Source: Pseudonocardia sp. DSM 110487 (lineage in GTDB: Bacteria > Actinomycetota > Actinomycetes > Mycobacteriales > Pseudonocardiaceae). From it: 64,000 nt of DNA. The stretch spans positions 6,262,001 through 6,326,000 of the forward strand of contig NZ_CP080521.1 of the NCBI RefSeq assembly GCF_019468565.1. The letters are read 5' to 3'. Below are positions 8,288 to 19,044 of this stretch, piece after piece (the first letter of the stretch is position 1; every line of letters starts with the position of its first letter). The position numbers and the translations under genes were made by a program. Under the pieces are notes generated by a model that saw only the letters and a list, made by a program, of their open reading frames with translations, was not told the DNA's origin and did no database searches.

Positions 8288-8562
8288 CGACGAAGGCCGT
8301 GCGCTCACTCGCGCGCACCTGGGCTGGGGAACTGAAGGGCCGCGGTATCCGGGTGAATGTCATCAGCCCCGGCTCGATCGAGACCGCGGCCATGAGCACC
8401 GTCGCGCCCGAATTCCGGGAGCAGCTCATTTCCGCCATCCCCCTAGGACGGCTGGGGACCAGTGAGGAGATCGCGGCCGCCGCGCTGTTCTTCGCCTCCG
8501 CGGACGCCAGCTTCATCACCGGCGCCAACCTGGTCGTCGACGGCGGGTCCGGCCAGGTCTGA
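8284..8562 (+). pseudogene. SDR family oxidoreductase, 3' remnant
   Basis: The 92 codons encode only the C-terminal third of a classical short-chain dehydrogenase, starting just after where the catalytic Y-x-x-x-K would be (T-K-A-V-R-S-L-A-R-T-W-A) and continuing through G-I-R-V-N-V-I-S-P-G, then L-F-F-A-S-A-D-A-S-F-I-T-G and V-D-G-G. The nucleotide-binding half and the catalytic Tyr are absent. The reading frame opens with a GTG overlapping the SnoaL stop, so it may still be translated, but it cannot be a working SDR. Confidence 0.8.
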
Positions 8563-8608
8563 GGCTCAATGGTTGGGCAGTCGACCCACCGAAAGTGAGC
8601 ACCCGTCC

Positions 8609-8701
8609 ATGAGCAGCATAAGCTTCATCGGCCTCGGAGGCATGACCCGCGCCATAGCCGCCCGCGCGGTTGAGGGCGGCAACGACGTCCCTACGACCTG
8701 A
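8609..8701 (+). pseudogene. 5' fragment of the F420-reductase-like gene (partial duplication)
   Basis: A 30-codon reading frame whose first 27 residues match the start of the gene at 6198 with only a few substitutions (shared core I-G-L-G-G-M-T-R-A-I and A-R-A-V-E-G-G-N). It then stops at TGA after D-V-P-T-T. The DNA match also includes a few bases upstream of the ATG. Together with the adjacent SDR remnant it marks the end of a duplicated and deleted copy of the oxidoreductase cluster. Confidence 0.8.
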
Positions 8702-8835
8702 GTCGTTCAGGACCCTCCTAGCACTAGAGCTCGACTTCGTGATCTTGCTGGTCGAGGCCCGGGAACGTGGACTGCCACCGCGCAACGGGCGTTTCGGCAC
8801 TGTTGCCGGTCCCGTTCGGCGGTGGCCGCGGCCAT

Positions 8836-8897
8836 GATCCGCAGTACCGGTTGCTCATGGCTGTGCCGGCAGCCATGAGCACCCGCTACTCGCGATC
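8836..8897. repeat. Long imperfect palindrome, unit 1 of a tandem pair
   Basis: A 62-bp imperfect palindrome bounded by GATC on both sides. The arms pair through TGCTCATGGCTG and GCAGCCATGAGCA around a 5-bp centre. It lies in a gene-free stretch and resembles REP/BIME-type intergenic elements. No coding potential is seen. Confidence 0.7.
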
Positions 8898-8905
8898 TTC
8901 CCGTG

Positions 8906-8973
8906 CATGATCCGGAGTTTCGGGTGCTCATGGTTGTGGGGGCAGCCGTGGACAACCGGTAGTTCGGATCATG
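8906..8973. repeat. Long imperfect palindrome, unit 2 of a tandem pair
   Basis: A 68-bp palindrome bounded by CATGATCCG and CGGATCATG, related in sequence to the preceding unit (shared GGTGCTCATGG, ATGATCCG and CAGCC blocks). The two units are 8 bp apart, so they form direct repeats of hairpins. Confidence 0.7.
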
Positions 8974-9017
8974 CCCGCGGCCGGTCGAGCGGCCGGGGTG
9001 GCGCGATCGTGTCGGTC

Positions 9018-9265
9018 CGTCGGGTCGGGCGGCTGCCGGTGGGCGCGCCGTTCCCGGCCCGGGCCGCCCGGCGCCCGCCCCGTGATCCGGGCCTCGCGCG
9101 TGTTCCCGCCGGTTCACCTCGACCCCGTCGCCGTGCGGGGTGGCTGGGTTGGGTGCACTACCGGACCCTGGGGTTGCGTGGGCGGCCGTCCCCGACTGGG
9201 GGGCACGCCCGTTCTCGACGAGACCACCGCGGGTTGGGTGCCACGCAACTGGCTGTGGTCCCGAC
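9018..9265. repeat. Dispersed ~250-bp repeat, copy 1 (left arm of a large inverted repeat)
   Basis: This stretch matches the reverse complement of 9437-9690 over most of its length, including blocks such as ACTACCGGACCCTGGGG and GGCTGTGGTCCCG, with scattered substitutions and short indels. A third copy is at 53405. None of the frames looks like a conserved protein, so it is treated as a non-coding repeat. The 171-bp spacer between the arms (9266-9436) holds no gene that I recognise. Confidence 0.75.
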
Positions 9266-9436
9266 CCTCCACACCCCAGCCCCCTCTCCCGGATGATCGA
9301 GGCGAAACCACCCCGGGGGCAGGGCCGCGGCAGTTCCATGATCAGCAGGAATGGGGCACCAGCCGCACGGGGTGCCGCGCAGGTCCCGATCCCGCTGATC
9401 ACGCCCCAGACTCCCGGGGCGGCCAGAGGCGCGAAC

Positions 9437-9690
9437 GGGACCACAGCCAGTCAAGTGGCACCCAAGCCGCGGTGGTCTCGTCCGGGACGGGCGTGCCCCC
9501 GCGTCGGGGACGGCCGCCCACGCCACCCCAGGGTCCGGTAGTGCGCCCAACCCCGGCCACCCCCATGAGGCGACGCCGTCGAGGTGACCGGTGGGAACAC
9601 AACGGCGGCCGGGGCTGGTGGGGTGAGCGCCGGGTGGCCCGGGCCGGGTACGGCGCGCCCACGAAAGACCCGGCACCCGACCGCACCCCC
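9437..9690. repeat. Dispersed ~250-bp repeat, copy 2 (right arm of a large inverted repeat)
   Basis: Inverted counterpart of the copy starting at 9018. Shared blocks include CCCCCGCGTCGGGGACGG and GGGCGCGCC on opposite strands. The remaining ~130 bp to the response-regulator stop holds no gene that I can see. Confidence 0.75.
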
Positions 9691-9822
9691 CGGGGGCGCG
9701 TTCCGCGGAACGCACCGCGGCCCAGGCGGTGATCAGCGGCTCGGCGCGAAACCCGACGCCCCACGTCGGGAAAGGCGCCAAGCTGACGATCACGGCCCTC
9801 GCCGGCCCAGCCGGCTGTAGTA

Positions 9823-10464
9823 CTAAACGCCCAGCCAGGTCAGCACCGCCATCACGCGGCGGTGGTCGTCGCTTGACGGGGGCAGGCCCAGTTTCGTGAA
9901 GATCGACGAGATGTGCTTCTCCACGGCGCCCTGGCTGATCACGAGGCTGCGGCCGATGGCGGTGTTGGTGCGCCCCTCCGCCATCAGCCCCATCACCTCG
10001 CGTTCCCGCGGGGAGAGCTCCGCGAGTGGGTCGCGGCGCCGGCGGTGCGCGAACAGCGCCGAGACGACCTCGGGGTCGAGCACGGTGCCGCCGTCGACCA
10101 CCCGCTGCAGGGCGTCGGACAGGTCGGCGAGCTTCGACACCCGGTCCTTCAGCAGGTAGCCGACTCCCCCGCCCGCCGTGAGCAGGTCGGACGCGTAGGA
10201 CTCCTCGACGTACTGCGAGAGGACCAGGATCGCCGTGCCGGGCACGGTGCGACGCACCTCCAGCGCGGCGCGCAGGCCCTCGTCGGTGAAGGTCGGGGGC
10301 ATCCGCACGTCGACGACGGCTACGTCCGGCTTGTGCTCCTGCACGGCCGAAACGAGAGCGTCGCCGTCGCCGACAGCGGCGACGACGGTGGCCCCGGCCT
10401 CGTCGAGGAGGCGAACCAACCCCTCCCGCAGCAGGAGGGAGTCCTCGGCGAGCACGACACGCAT
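9823..10464 (-). CDS. NarL/LuxR-family response regulator
   Basis: A 213-residue two-component regulator. The receiver domain has acidic residues E7-D8, phospho-acceptor D52 in A-V-V-D-V-R-M-P-P and the conserved Lys in L-L-K-D-R. The C-terminal LuxR HTH starts at L-S-P-R-E-R-E-V-M-G-L-M-A-E-G and contains N-T-A-I-G-R-S-L-V-I-S. It lies 47 bp after a NarX/DesK-type kinase gene and is its probable partner. Its ribosome site is unusual, because the bases just upstream of the ATG are one arm of a perfect 17-bp hairpin. Confidence 0.92.
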   Translation of the reverse strand: MRVVLAEDSLLLREGLVRLLDEAGATVVAAVGDGDALVSAVQEHKPDVAVVDVRMPPTFTDEGLRAALEVRRTVPGTAILVLSQYVEESYASDLLTAGGGVGYLLKDRVSKLADLSDALQRVVDGGTVLDPEVVSALFAHRRRRDPLAELSPREREVMGLMAEGRTNTAIGRSLVISQGAVEKHISSIFTKLGLPPSSDDHRRVMAVLTWLGV

Positions 10465-10466
10465 TC

Positions 10467-10513
10467 AGTGTTCCCCACTCGAGGTCCGACACCTGTCTCG
10501 AGTGGGGAACACT
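10467..10513 (-). promoter_or_regulatory. Intercistronic hairpin covering the regulator's ribosome site
   Basis: Perfect 17-bp inverted repeat AGTGTTCCCCACTCGAG with its complement, loop 13 nt. It starts within the kinase stop codon and ends 2 nt before the ATG of the response regulator. The only Shine-Dalgarno-like bases (TGGGGA) lie in the downstream arm, so the folded mRNA should hide them. It could attenuate or couple regulator translation, or act as a partial terminator. Confidence 0.6.
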
Positions 10514-11807
10514 ACCGATCAGCCCCCACGCCACGCAGGGGGATCTCGGCGGTCAGGACGGTGGGGCCGCCGGGCGGGCTCACCACGTCGAGCGCGCCCT
10601 CGACGGTGGCCAGCCGGTCGGCGAGCCCGGCGAGCCCGTGGCCCTTGCCGAGGTGGGCGCCGCCGCGGCCGTCGTCGCGCACCTGCACCAGCACGCGGTC
10701 GGAGTCGGCGGTGACCACGACCGTCACGAGTGAGGCGTTGGCGTGCTTCGCGACGTTCGTGAGCGCCTCGGTGACCACGAAGTACGCCGTGTTCTCGACC
10801 GCGGCGGCGAGGCGCTGCCCCTGCGGCAGCGCGACGTCGAGCGAGACCTCCACCGGGCAGCGCGCGGCGGCGGCCGCGAGGGCGGGCCCGAGGCCGCGGT
10901 CTGCAAGGATCGGCGGGGCGATGCCGCGGGAGAGGGCACGCAGCTCGTCGAGCGCCTCGCGGCTCTGCTCCAGGGCCTCCGCCACCAGCGGGCGCGCCTT
11001 CTCCGGGTTGTCGTCGAGCCGGCGGGCCACCGTCTCGAGGTCCATGTTCAGCCGGACGAGCCGCTGCTGCGGACCGTCGTGGATGTCGCGCTCCAGCCGG
11101 CGCAGGGTCTGCGCCTCGGCCTGGACGGCGGCGCGCCTGCTGGACTCCAGCTGGGTGGCCCTGGCACGCAGCGCGGCGGTCTGGTTGGTGAGCAGGCCAC
11201 GGGCCAACGCGGCCCGCGTGGCCACCAGTCCCCGGATGACCAGCGGCGCCGTCGCCACCATGATCACGCCGAGCACGGTGTTGATCGCGATCTCGCCCAA
11301 CCGGAAGTCGTAGCCGAAGATCAGCCAGAACAGGCCACCATCGTCGTCATCGTCGGGCAGCGCCCACTGCCATGTGACGTACAGCAGCGAACCGAGCCCG
11401 CCGACCGTCCAGACCACGGCGATGACGAACATCGCGAGCCGCACGGGGAACGCGACGACGGCGTGCAGCAGATCGCGCCACGACTGCGGGTCGGCGAGCA
11501 TGCTGAACAGCCGGCCGATCCCCCGGCCACGCGTCTCGCGGTAGTGGTGCGGGGGCAGGGGGCGCCCCGTGGCCCACTGGGCGCCGCGCCGCTCGACGGT
11601 CGCCAGCCCGCGCGATGCCCGCAGCGTGCCGGCGAGGATCGGCAGCCCGAGCCACACCACGATGGTGCCGACCCCGGCGGCGAACCCCACCACCGCGATC
11701 ACGAACGCGACGATGCACAGCGGTAGGCCACCGAGCAGGTAGCCGTAGCCCCGCCAGAACCGCTGGGCGCCGGTCGTCGGCCCCGTGACGGGCACGTATT
11801 CGGTCAT
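10512..11807 (-). CDS. Sensor histidine kinase (HisKA_3 type)
   Basis: A 431-residue membrane kinase. Four hydrophobic segments in a sensor module (about residues 25-60 and 115-200) are followed by a coiled linker, the dimerisation box R-L-E-R-D-I-H-D-G-P-Q-Q with phospho-acceptor H243, and a HATPase domain with N-V-A-K-H-A-N-A and D-D-G-R-G-G...G-H-G-L-A-G-L. The ATG at 11807 (M-T-E-Y-V-P-V) was chosen; longer in-frame starts run antisense into the neighbouring methyltransferase gene. The regulator gene follows directly. The signal is unknown; similar pairs respond to envelope stress. Confidence 0.9.
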   Translation of the reverse strand: MTEYVPVTGPTTGAQRFWRGYGYLLGGLPLCIVAFVIAVVGFAAGVGTIVVWLGLPILAGTLRASRGLATVERRGAQWATGRPLPPHHYRETRGRGIGRLFSMLADPQSWRDLLHAVVAFPVRLAMFVIAVVWTVGGLGSLLYVTWQWALPDDDDDGGLFWLIFGYDFRLGEIAINTVLGVIMVATAPLVIRGLVATRAALARGLLTNQTAALRARATQLESSRRAAVQAEAQTLRRLERDIHDGPQQRLVRLNMDLETVARRLDDNPEKARPLVAEALEQSREALDELRALSRGIAPPILADRGLGPALAAAAARCPVEVSLDVALPQGQRLAAAVENTAYFVVTEALTNVAKHANASLVTVVVTADSDRVLVQVRDDGRGGAHLGKGHGLAGLADRLATVEGALDVVSPPGGPTVLTAEIPLRGVGADR

Positions 11808-11906
11808 ACCGCCACTCTCATCCCCCGGCGCGACGCAACCCAGCCGGTGCGCCTCCCCGCTGAGGGTAGGGCGAACCCGAATCCCGACGTGAATAGGCTG
11901 ATCACC

Positions 11907-12560
11907 ATGGACAGTCAGACCTGGGAGCGGGTCGACGGGTATTTCGCCGGCCAACTGCTCGGCCCGGATCCTGTGCTCGACGCGGCGCAGGAGGCGAACG
12001 CACTCGCCGGGCTGCCCGCGATCGACGTCAGCCCCGCGCAGGGCAAGTTGCTGCACCTGCTCGCCCGCACGGTCGGCGCCCGCCGGATCCTCGAGATCGG
12101 CACACTCGGTGGCTACTCCACGATCTGGCTCGCCCGCGCGCTACCGGCCGACGGGGAGCTCCTGACGTGCGAGATCAACCCCGCCCATGCCGGGGTGGCC
12201 CGCGCCAACGTCGCGCGCGCCGGGCTCGAGGGCGTCGTCGACGTGCGGGTCGGGCCCGCGCTCGACACCCTCCCCACCCTCGACGGCCCGTTCGACCTGG
12301 CCTTCATCGACGCGGACAAGCAGTCGAACGCGGAGTACTTCCGGCACGCGCTCCGCCTGTCCCGGCCGGGCACGATGATCATCGTGGACAACGTCGTTCG
12401 CGGCGGCCGGGTCGCCGACTCGTACAACGCCGACCCGGACGTCCGCGGCACGCGCGCGGTCGCCGAGACGATCGCGCAGGAGCCGCGCGTCGACGCCACC
12501 GTCGTCCAGACCGTGGGGAGCAAGGGCTACGACGGCTTCCTCGTGGCACTCGTGACCTAG
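11907..12560 (+). CDS. SAM-dependent O-methyltransferase (caffeoyl-CoA OMT family)
   Basis: A 217-residue class I methyltransferase. The SAM-binding motif is E-I-G-T-L-G-G-Y-S-T-I-W-L-A (about residues 62-75), with the acidic loop E-I-N near 95 and the metal-binding F-I-D-A-D-K-Q-S-N, as in catechol and caffeoyl-CoA methyltransferases. The ATG at 11907 fits the family N-terminus (M-D-S-Q-T-W-E-R-V-D-G-Y-F). It is divergent from the kinase gene across 99 bp. The natural acceptor is unknown. Confidence 0.87.
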   Translation: MDSQTWERVDGYFAGQLLGPDPVLDAAQEANALAGLPAIDVSPAQGKLLHLLARTVGARRILEIGTLGGYSTIWLARALPADGELLTCEINPAHAGVARANVARAGLEGVVDVRVGPALDTLPTLDGPFDLAFIDADKQSNAEYFRHALRLSRPGTMIIVDNVVRGGRVADSYNADPDVRGTRAVAETIAQEPRVDATVVQTVGSKGYDGFLVALVT

Positions 12561-12592
12561 ACAGCCACTTAGCTATTTGCCAGAGTCTCTTC

Positions 12593-12895
12593 GTGCTCGA
12601 CGTGGATCTGGTGAAGGCGCTCGCCAACGACAAACGCCTGCTGATCCTGGACTGGCTGCGCGACCCCGAAGCGCACTTCCCACCCCAGCGCGACGGCGAC
12701 CTGGTCCGCGACGGCGTGTGCTCGCTGTTCCTCGCCGAGAAGCTCGGGGTCAGCCAGCCCACCTGTGGTGAGCACCTGAAGATCCTCAGCCGCACGGGCC
12801 TCATCCACGGCAAGAGGATCAAGCAGTGGGTCTTCTACCGGCGCGACGAGGAGCGGATCGAGCAGGCGAAGAGGCAACTGGCCGGGCAGTGGTGA
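12593..12895 (+). CDS. ArsR-family HTH regulator
   Basis: A regulator of about 100 residues with the ArsR winged HTH: L-V-K-A-L-A-N-D-K-R-L-L-I-L-D-W-L, then L-A-E-K-L-G-V-S-Q-P-T-C-G-E-H-L-K-I-L-S-R-T-G-L-I. Two Cys residues (V-C-S-L-F and P-T-C-G-E-H) could form a thiol or metal site, one of them in the recognition helix where classic ArsR places C-V-C. The GTG at 12593 is the likely start; no clear Shine-Dalgarno is present, so a leaderless start or the GTG at 12602 is possible. A long palindrome follows the stop. Confidence 0.8.
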   Translation: MLDVDLVKALANDKRLLILDWLRDPEAHFPPQRDGDLVRDGVCSLFLAEKLGVSQPTCGEHLKILSRTGLIHGKRIKQWVFYRRDEERIEQAKRQLAGQW

Positions 12896-12899
12896 AACG

Positions 12900-12969
12900 A
12901 CTTCACACACCCAGTGGGCACTTCACACAGCGCCCGCCTTGTGTGAAGCAGGCACTGGGTGTGTGAAGT
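12900..12969. repeat. Long stem-loop after the ArsR gene (terminator-like)
   Basis: A 70-bp near-perfect palindrome with arms of about 31 bp containing CTTCACACACCCAGTG and CACTGGGTGTGTGAAG around a 7-bp loop, with TTCACACA repeated within each arm. It begins 4 nt after the ArsR stop and ends 56 nt before the acyl-CoA dehydrogenase start. No T-tract follows, so Rho-independent termination is uncertain, and it could also be an operator or REP-like element. Confidence 0.6.
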
Positions 12970-13025
12970 GCGGTGTGACGCCGCTGGCAGGCGCTCGTCG
13001 AGGTGCCGGCGGTAGCGTCCAGCCC

Positions 13026-14183
13026 ATGGAGCCCTCCGACCTCGCCGACGTCCTCTCCGCCGTGCGCGACTTCGTCCGCAAGGAGGTCGTGCCGATCGAG
13101 GAGGAGATCGACGCCGAGGACGCGATCCCGGAGCGCGTGATCGCCACGTGCAAGGAGATGGGCCTCTACGGGTTCGCCATCCCGCAGGAGTACGGCGGGC
13201 TCGGCATGACGCTCACGGAGGAGGCGCAGCTCGCGTTCGAGCTGGGGTGGACCACGCCCGCGCTGCGCTCGCTCTTCGGCACCAACAACGGCATCGCCGG
13301 GCAGGTGCTGCTGGTCGGGGGCACGGAGGACCAGAAGAAGGAGTGGCTGCCGCGACTGGCCTCCGGCGAGGTGACGGCGTCGTTCGGGCTCACCGAGGCC
13401 GACGCGGGCTCCGACCCGGCGGGGCTGGCCACCACAGCCCGCCGCGACGGCTCCGACTGGGTTCTGAACGGGTCGAAGCGCTACATCACCAACGCCCCCG
13501 TGGCGGAGGTGATCATGGTGTTCGCCCGGACGAACCCGGACGCCCTCGGCAACCGGGGCATCTCGACGTTCCTCGTCCCGTCGGGCACGACGGGCCTCTC
13601 GATCGGGCCGAGGGACCACAAGATGGGCCAGTTCGGTGCCTGGACCGCCGACGTGTACCTCGACGACGTGCGGGTGCCTGCCGAAGCGCTGGTCGGTGGC
13701 GCCGAGGGCGTCGACCGAGGATTCCAGACCGCGGCCAAGTGCCTCGCCCATGGCCGCGCGCACATCGCGGCGCTCTGCGTCGGGATGGCGGGACGCCTGG
13801 TGCACGAGTCGGTCGAGTTCGCGAAGACCCGCGAGCAGGGCGGGCGGCCGATCGCGTCGTTCCAGCTGGTGCAGGGTCTGATCGCCGACTCGGTGACCGA
13901 CCACATGGCCGGCCGCTCCCTCGTCCTCGACGTCGCACGGGCCTACGACGCGGGCACCGACAAGGTGCAGGGCCCTTCGGTCGCCAAGTACTTCGCGAGC
14001 GAGATGGTGGGCCGGGTCGCCGACCGGGCGGTGCAGGTCCACGGCGGCGCGGGCTACATCCGCGGCGTCGCGGTCGAGCGGTTCTACCGGGACGCGCGGC
14101 TGTTCCGGATCTACGAGGGCACCAGCCAGATCCAGCAGGTGATCATCGCCCGGCAGTCGCTGGGGGACGCCGCCCGCGGATGA
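13026..14183 (+). CDS. Acyl-CoA dehydrogenase
   Basis: A 385-residue flavoprotein that oxidises acyl-CoA to enoyl-CoA. Family signatures include F-G-L-T-E-A-D-A-G-S-D, the FAD-contact stretch R-Y-I-T-N-A, Q-V-H-G-G-A-G-Y-I-R-G and the C-terminal R-I-Y-E-G-T-S-Q-I-Q-Q, whose Glu is the usual catalytic base. Length is typical. The ATG at 13026 gives M-E-P-S-D-L-A-D-V. It ends 43 bp before bioB on the same strand, so the two may be co-transcribed. The acyl substrate is not known. Confidence 0.93.
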   Translation: MEPSDLADVLSAVRDFVRKEVVPIEEEIDAEDAIPERVIATCKEMGLYGFAIPQEYGGLGMTLTEEAQLAFELGWTTPALRSLFGTNNGIAGQVLLVGGTEDQKKEWLPRLASGEVTASFGLTEADAGSDPAGLATTARRDGSDWVLNGSKRYITNAPVAEVIMVFARTNPDALGNRGISTFLVPSGTTGLSIGPRDHKMGQFGAWTADVYLDDVRVPAEALVGGAEGVDRGFQTAAKCLAHGRAHIAALCVGMAGRLVHESVEFAKTREQGGRPIASFQLVQGLIADSVTDHMAGRSLVLDVARAYDAGTDKVQGPSVAKYFASEMVGRVADRAVQVHGGAGYIRGVAVERFYRDARLFRIYEGTSQIQQVIIARQSLGDAARG

Positions 14184-14226
14184 GCGGATCTTGCCGAGAT
14201 CCCGGAAGTTGACCAAGGTGCTGTAC

Positions 14227-15277
14227 ATGGCCGACTTCCTCTCCGACCTCACGCGCACGGCGCTCGCCCGCGAGCCCATCCCCCGCGACGCGGCGCTGCG
14301 GGTGCTCGCGGGCGACGACGAGCTGCTCGACGTCGTCGCGGCGGGTTCGCGCGTGCGCCGCACGTTCTTCGGCCGCCGCGTGAAGCTCAACACGATCATC
14401 AACCTCAAGAGCGGGATGTGCCCCGAGGACTGCGGCTACTGCTCGCAGCGGCTGGGATCGGAAGCGGAGATCCTCAAGTACACCTGGGTCGCGCCGGGCG
14501 AGGCGGCGAGCATCGCCGACCGCGCTGTACGGGCGGGCGCCAAGCGGGTGTGCCTGGTCGCGAGCGGCCGCGGGCCGGGCGGCCGCGACATCACCCGCGT
14601 CGAACGCACGATCGACGCGATCAAGGCCGACCAGCCCGGCGTCGAGGTTTGCGTCTGCCTCGGCCTGCTCTCCGACGGGCAGGCCGACAGGCTGCGGGCC
14701 GCGGGCGCGCACGCCTACAGCCACAACCTCAACACCAGCGAGGCCCGCTACGGCGAGATCTGCTCCACCCACACCTTCGCCGACCGGGTCGACACGGTGG
14801 CGCGGGCCATCGCCGCCGGCCTCTCCCCCTGCTCCGGGGCGATCTTCGGGATGGGCGAGTCCAACGACGACGTGCTCGATCTCGTGTTCGCGCTGCGCGA
14901 CCTCGACCCGGACTCAGTGCCGGTCAACTTCCTGATCCCGTTCGCAGGCACCCCTCTCGAAGGCCACTGGGAGCTCACGCCCGAACGCTGTCTGCGGATC
15001 CTCGCGCTCTTCCGGTTCGTCTTCCCCGACGTCGAGGTCCGGCTCGCAGGCGGCCGGGAGATCCACCTGCGCAGCCTGCAGCCGCTCGCCCTCCACCTCG
15101 CCAACTCGATCTTCCTCGGCGACTACCTCACCAGCGAGGGGCAGCCGGGCGCCGACGACCGGCAGATGATCGCCGACGCCGGGTTCGTCATCGAAGGACT
15201 CGACGAGCAGAGCCTGCCGGACGCCCGCCACGACCTCGTGGTGCTGCGGCGCCGGGGCGCGGGTACCGACTTGCCGG

Positions 15278-15288
<11 letters not shown>
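14227..15288 (+). CDS. bioB: Biotin synthase
   Basis: Radical-SAM enzyme that inserts sulfur into dethiobiotin, the last step of biotin synthesis. The 353-residue protein carries the cluster motif C65-x3-C69-x2-C72 in G-M-C-P-E-D-C-G-Y-C, and the family segments Y-S-H-N-L-N-T-S and V-P-V-N-F-L-I-P-F-A-G-T-P. The ATG at 14227 (M-A-D-F-L-S-D-L) is preferred over an upstream in-frame ATG. No other bio genes are in the window. Its last 11 nt overlap the 3' end of convergent katG. Confidence 0.96.
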
Positions 15289-17497
<2,209 letters not shown>

Positions 17498-17568
17498 GGT
17501 GGAGAACCGCCTTTGGTTCTGCGTCACAGGCCGGTACGCGCCACCCTAGGTACTTTTTCCGGGCTCCG

Positions 17569-19023
17569 TCACGCTCCTATCGGCCAGGTCCGCGCCTCCT
17601 GCGCGCGTACCGCCGACCGCATGCCGATCACGGTGGCGAGGAACGCGAGCAGCAGGGCAACCAGCACGCCGAGGTTCGCGTACGCCCACGGCCCCTCCCT
17701 GCCACCGAACGGGCCGAGCAGGTAACCCTGCCAGGCCAGCCAGGCCGCGGAGCTGTTGACGACGAGGCCCCAGCCGAGCAGCGTGCAGACGATCACCACG
17801 GCGATCGGGAACGGCCGCACGTCGCCGTAGCGCCCCGCGGGGTCGAAGAGCGCGGTCTCGTCGTAGTCGCCGCGCCGCAGCGCGATGTCGGCGAGCATCA
17901 CGCCGCACCAGGCCGCGACGGGCACGCCGAGCGTGATCAGGAAGCCCTGGAACTGCCCGAGGAACTCCCCGCCGAAGAAGACGGCGTAGATCGTGGCGAA
18001 GATCATGATCCCGCCGTCGATCAGCGCGGCGACGTAGCGCGGCACGCGCACGCCCATCGCGAGCATCGCGAGGCCGGACGAGTAGATGTCCAGCACCGCG
18101 CCGCCGACCAGGCCGAGCACCGCCACCAGCGCGAACGGGACGAGGAACCAGGTGGGCACCGCGGCGGTGAGCGCACCGATGGGGTCGGCGGCGATCGCCT
18201 CCGAGAGCTCGGTGGACGAGCCGGCGAGCAGCAGCCCGAACGCGAAGAGGAGCAGCGGCGCGAGCGCCGACCCGACCGTCGTCCAGACCACCACCCCGCG
18301 CCCGGACGCGCTGCGCGGCAGGTAGCGGGAGTAGTCGGCGGCGGCGTTGACCCAGCCGAGGCCGAACCCGGTCATCAGCATCACCAGCGCGCCGAGGACG
18401 TCCTGGGCCGACCCGCTCGGCAACGCGACCACGGCCGCGAAGTCGACGTCGTCGACGACGAGCAGGATGTAGACCACGGTGAGCACCGCGGTGACGACCG
18501 TGATCACCGTCTGCAGGCGCATGATCAGCTGGAAGCCCAGCACTCCCGCCGCGACGGTGAGCGCGGCCACCACGACCAGCGCCACCAGCAGCGTGCCTGT
18601 GCCGCCACCCCAGCCGAGGCGGGAGAACACCGTGGCCGTCGCGAGCGTCGCGAGGGTGGTGAGGACGGTCTCCCAGCCCACCGTCAACAGCCAGGAGATC
18701 GCCGACGGCAGGCGGTTGCCCCGCACGCCGAACGCCGCCCGGCTCATCACCATCGTCGGGGCCGATCCGCGCTTGCCGGCGATCGCGACGAATCCGACGA
18801 GCAGGAACGAGAAGACGATGCCGACGATCCCGGCGGCCAGTGCCTGCGCGAACGAGATCCCGAACCCGAGCGCGAACGCGCCGTAGCTCAGCCCGAGCAC
18901 CGAGACGTTCGCGGCGAACCACGGCCAGAACAGCTGGCTCGGGCGGCCGTGGCGCTCGGCGTCGGAGATGACGTTGATGCCGTTCTCCTCGACGCGCAGC
19001 GCCGACGGCTGCCCCTCCACCAC
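17569..19023 (-). CDS. NCS1-family nucleobase/hydantoin permease
   Basis: An integral membrane transporter of 484 residues with about twelve hydrophobic helices. The N-terminal segment N-G-I-N-V-I-S-D-A-E-R-H-G-R-P, then W-P-W-F-A-A-N-V-S-V-L-G, together with helix 5-6 elements such as A-A-A-D-Y-S-R-Y-L-P, are characteristic of cytosine/purine permeases of the NCS1 family. The GTG start has no Shine-Dalgarno that I can see. It sits alone between katG and the cytochrome oxidase genes. Substrate specificity cannot be assigned. Confidence 0.87.
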   Translation of the reverse strand: MVEGQPSALRVEENGINVISDAERHGRPSQLFWPWFAANVSVLGLSYGAFALGFGISFAQALAAGIVGIVFSFLLVGFVAIAGKRGSAPTMVMSRAAFGVRGNRLPSAISWLLTVGWETVLTTLATLATATVFSRLGWGGGTGTLLVALVVVAALTVAAGVLGFQLIMRLQTVITVVTAVLTVVYILLVVDDVDFAAVVALPSGSAQDVLGALVMLMTGFGLGWVNAAADYSRYLPRSASGRGVVVWTTVGSALAPLLLFAFGLLLAGSSTELSEAIAADPIGALTAAVPTWFLVPFALVAVLGLVGGAVLDIYSSGLAMLAMGVRVPRYVAALIDGGIMIFATIYAVFFGGEFLGQFQGFLITLGVPVAAWCGVMLADIALRRGDYDETALFDPAGRYGDVRPFPIAVVIVCTLLGWGLVVNSSAAWLAWQGYLLGPFGGREGPWAYANLGVLVALLLAFLATVIGMRSAVRAQEARTWPIGA

Positions 19024-19044
19024 GGAGGTGAGGTTAGTGCACGA

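Noticed and set aside
8284..8562. Functional small SDR
   Set aside because: The nucleotide-binding half and catalytic Tyr-Lys are missing, so it is called a remnant.
9158..9822. Long minus-strand frame extending through the repeat region
   Set aside because: It only exists because the GC-rich inverted repeat lacks stops; the apparent protein similarity between copies is DNA-level repeat similarity.
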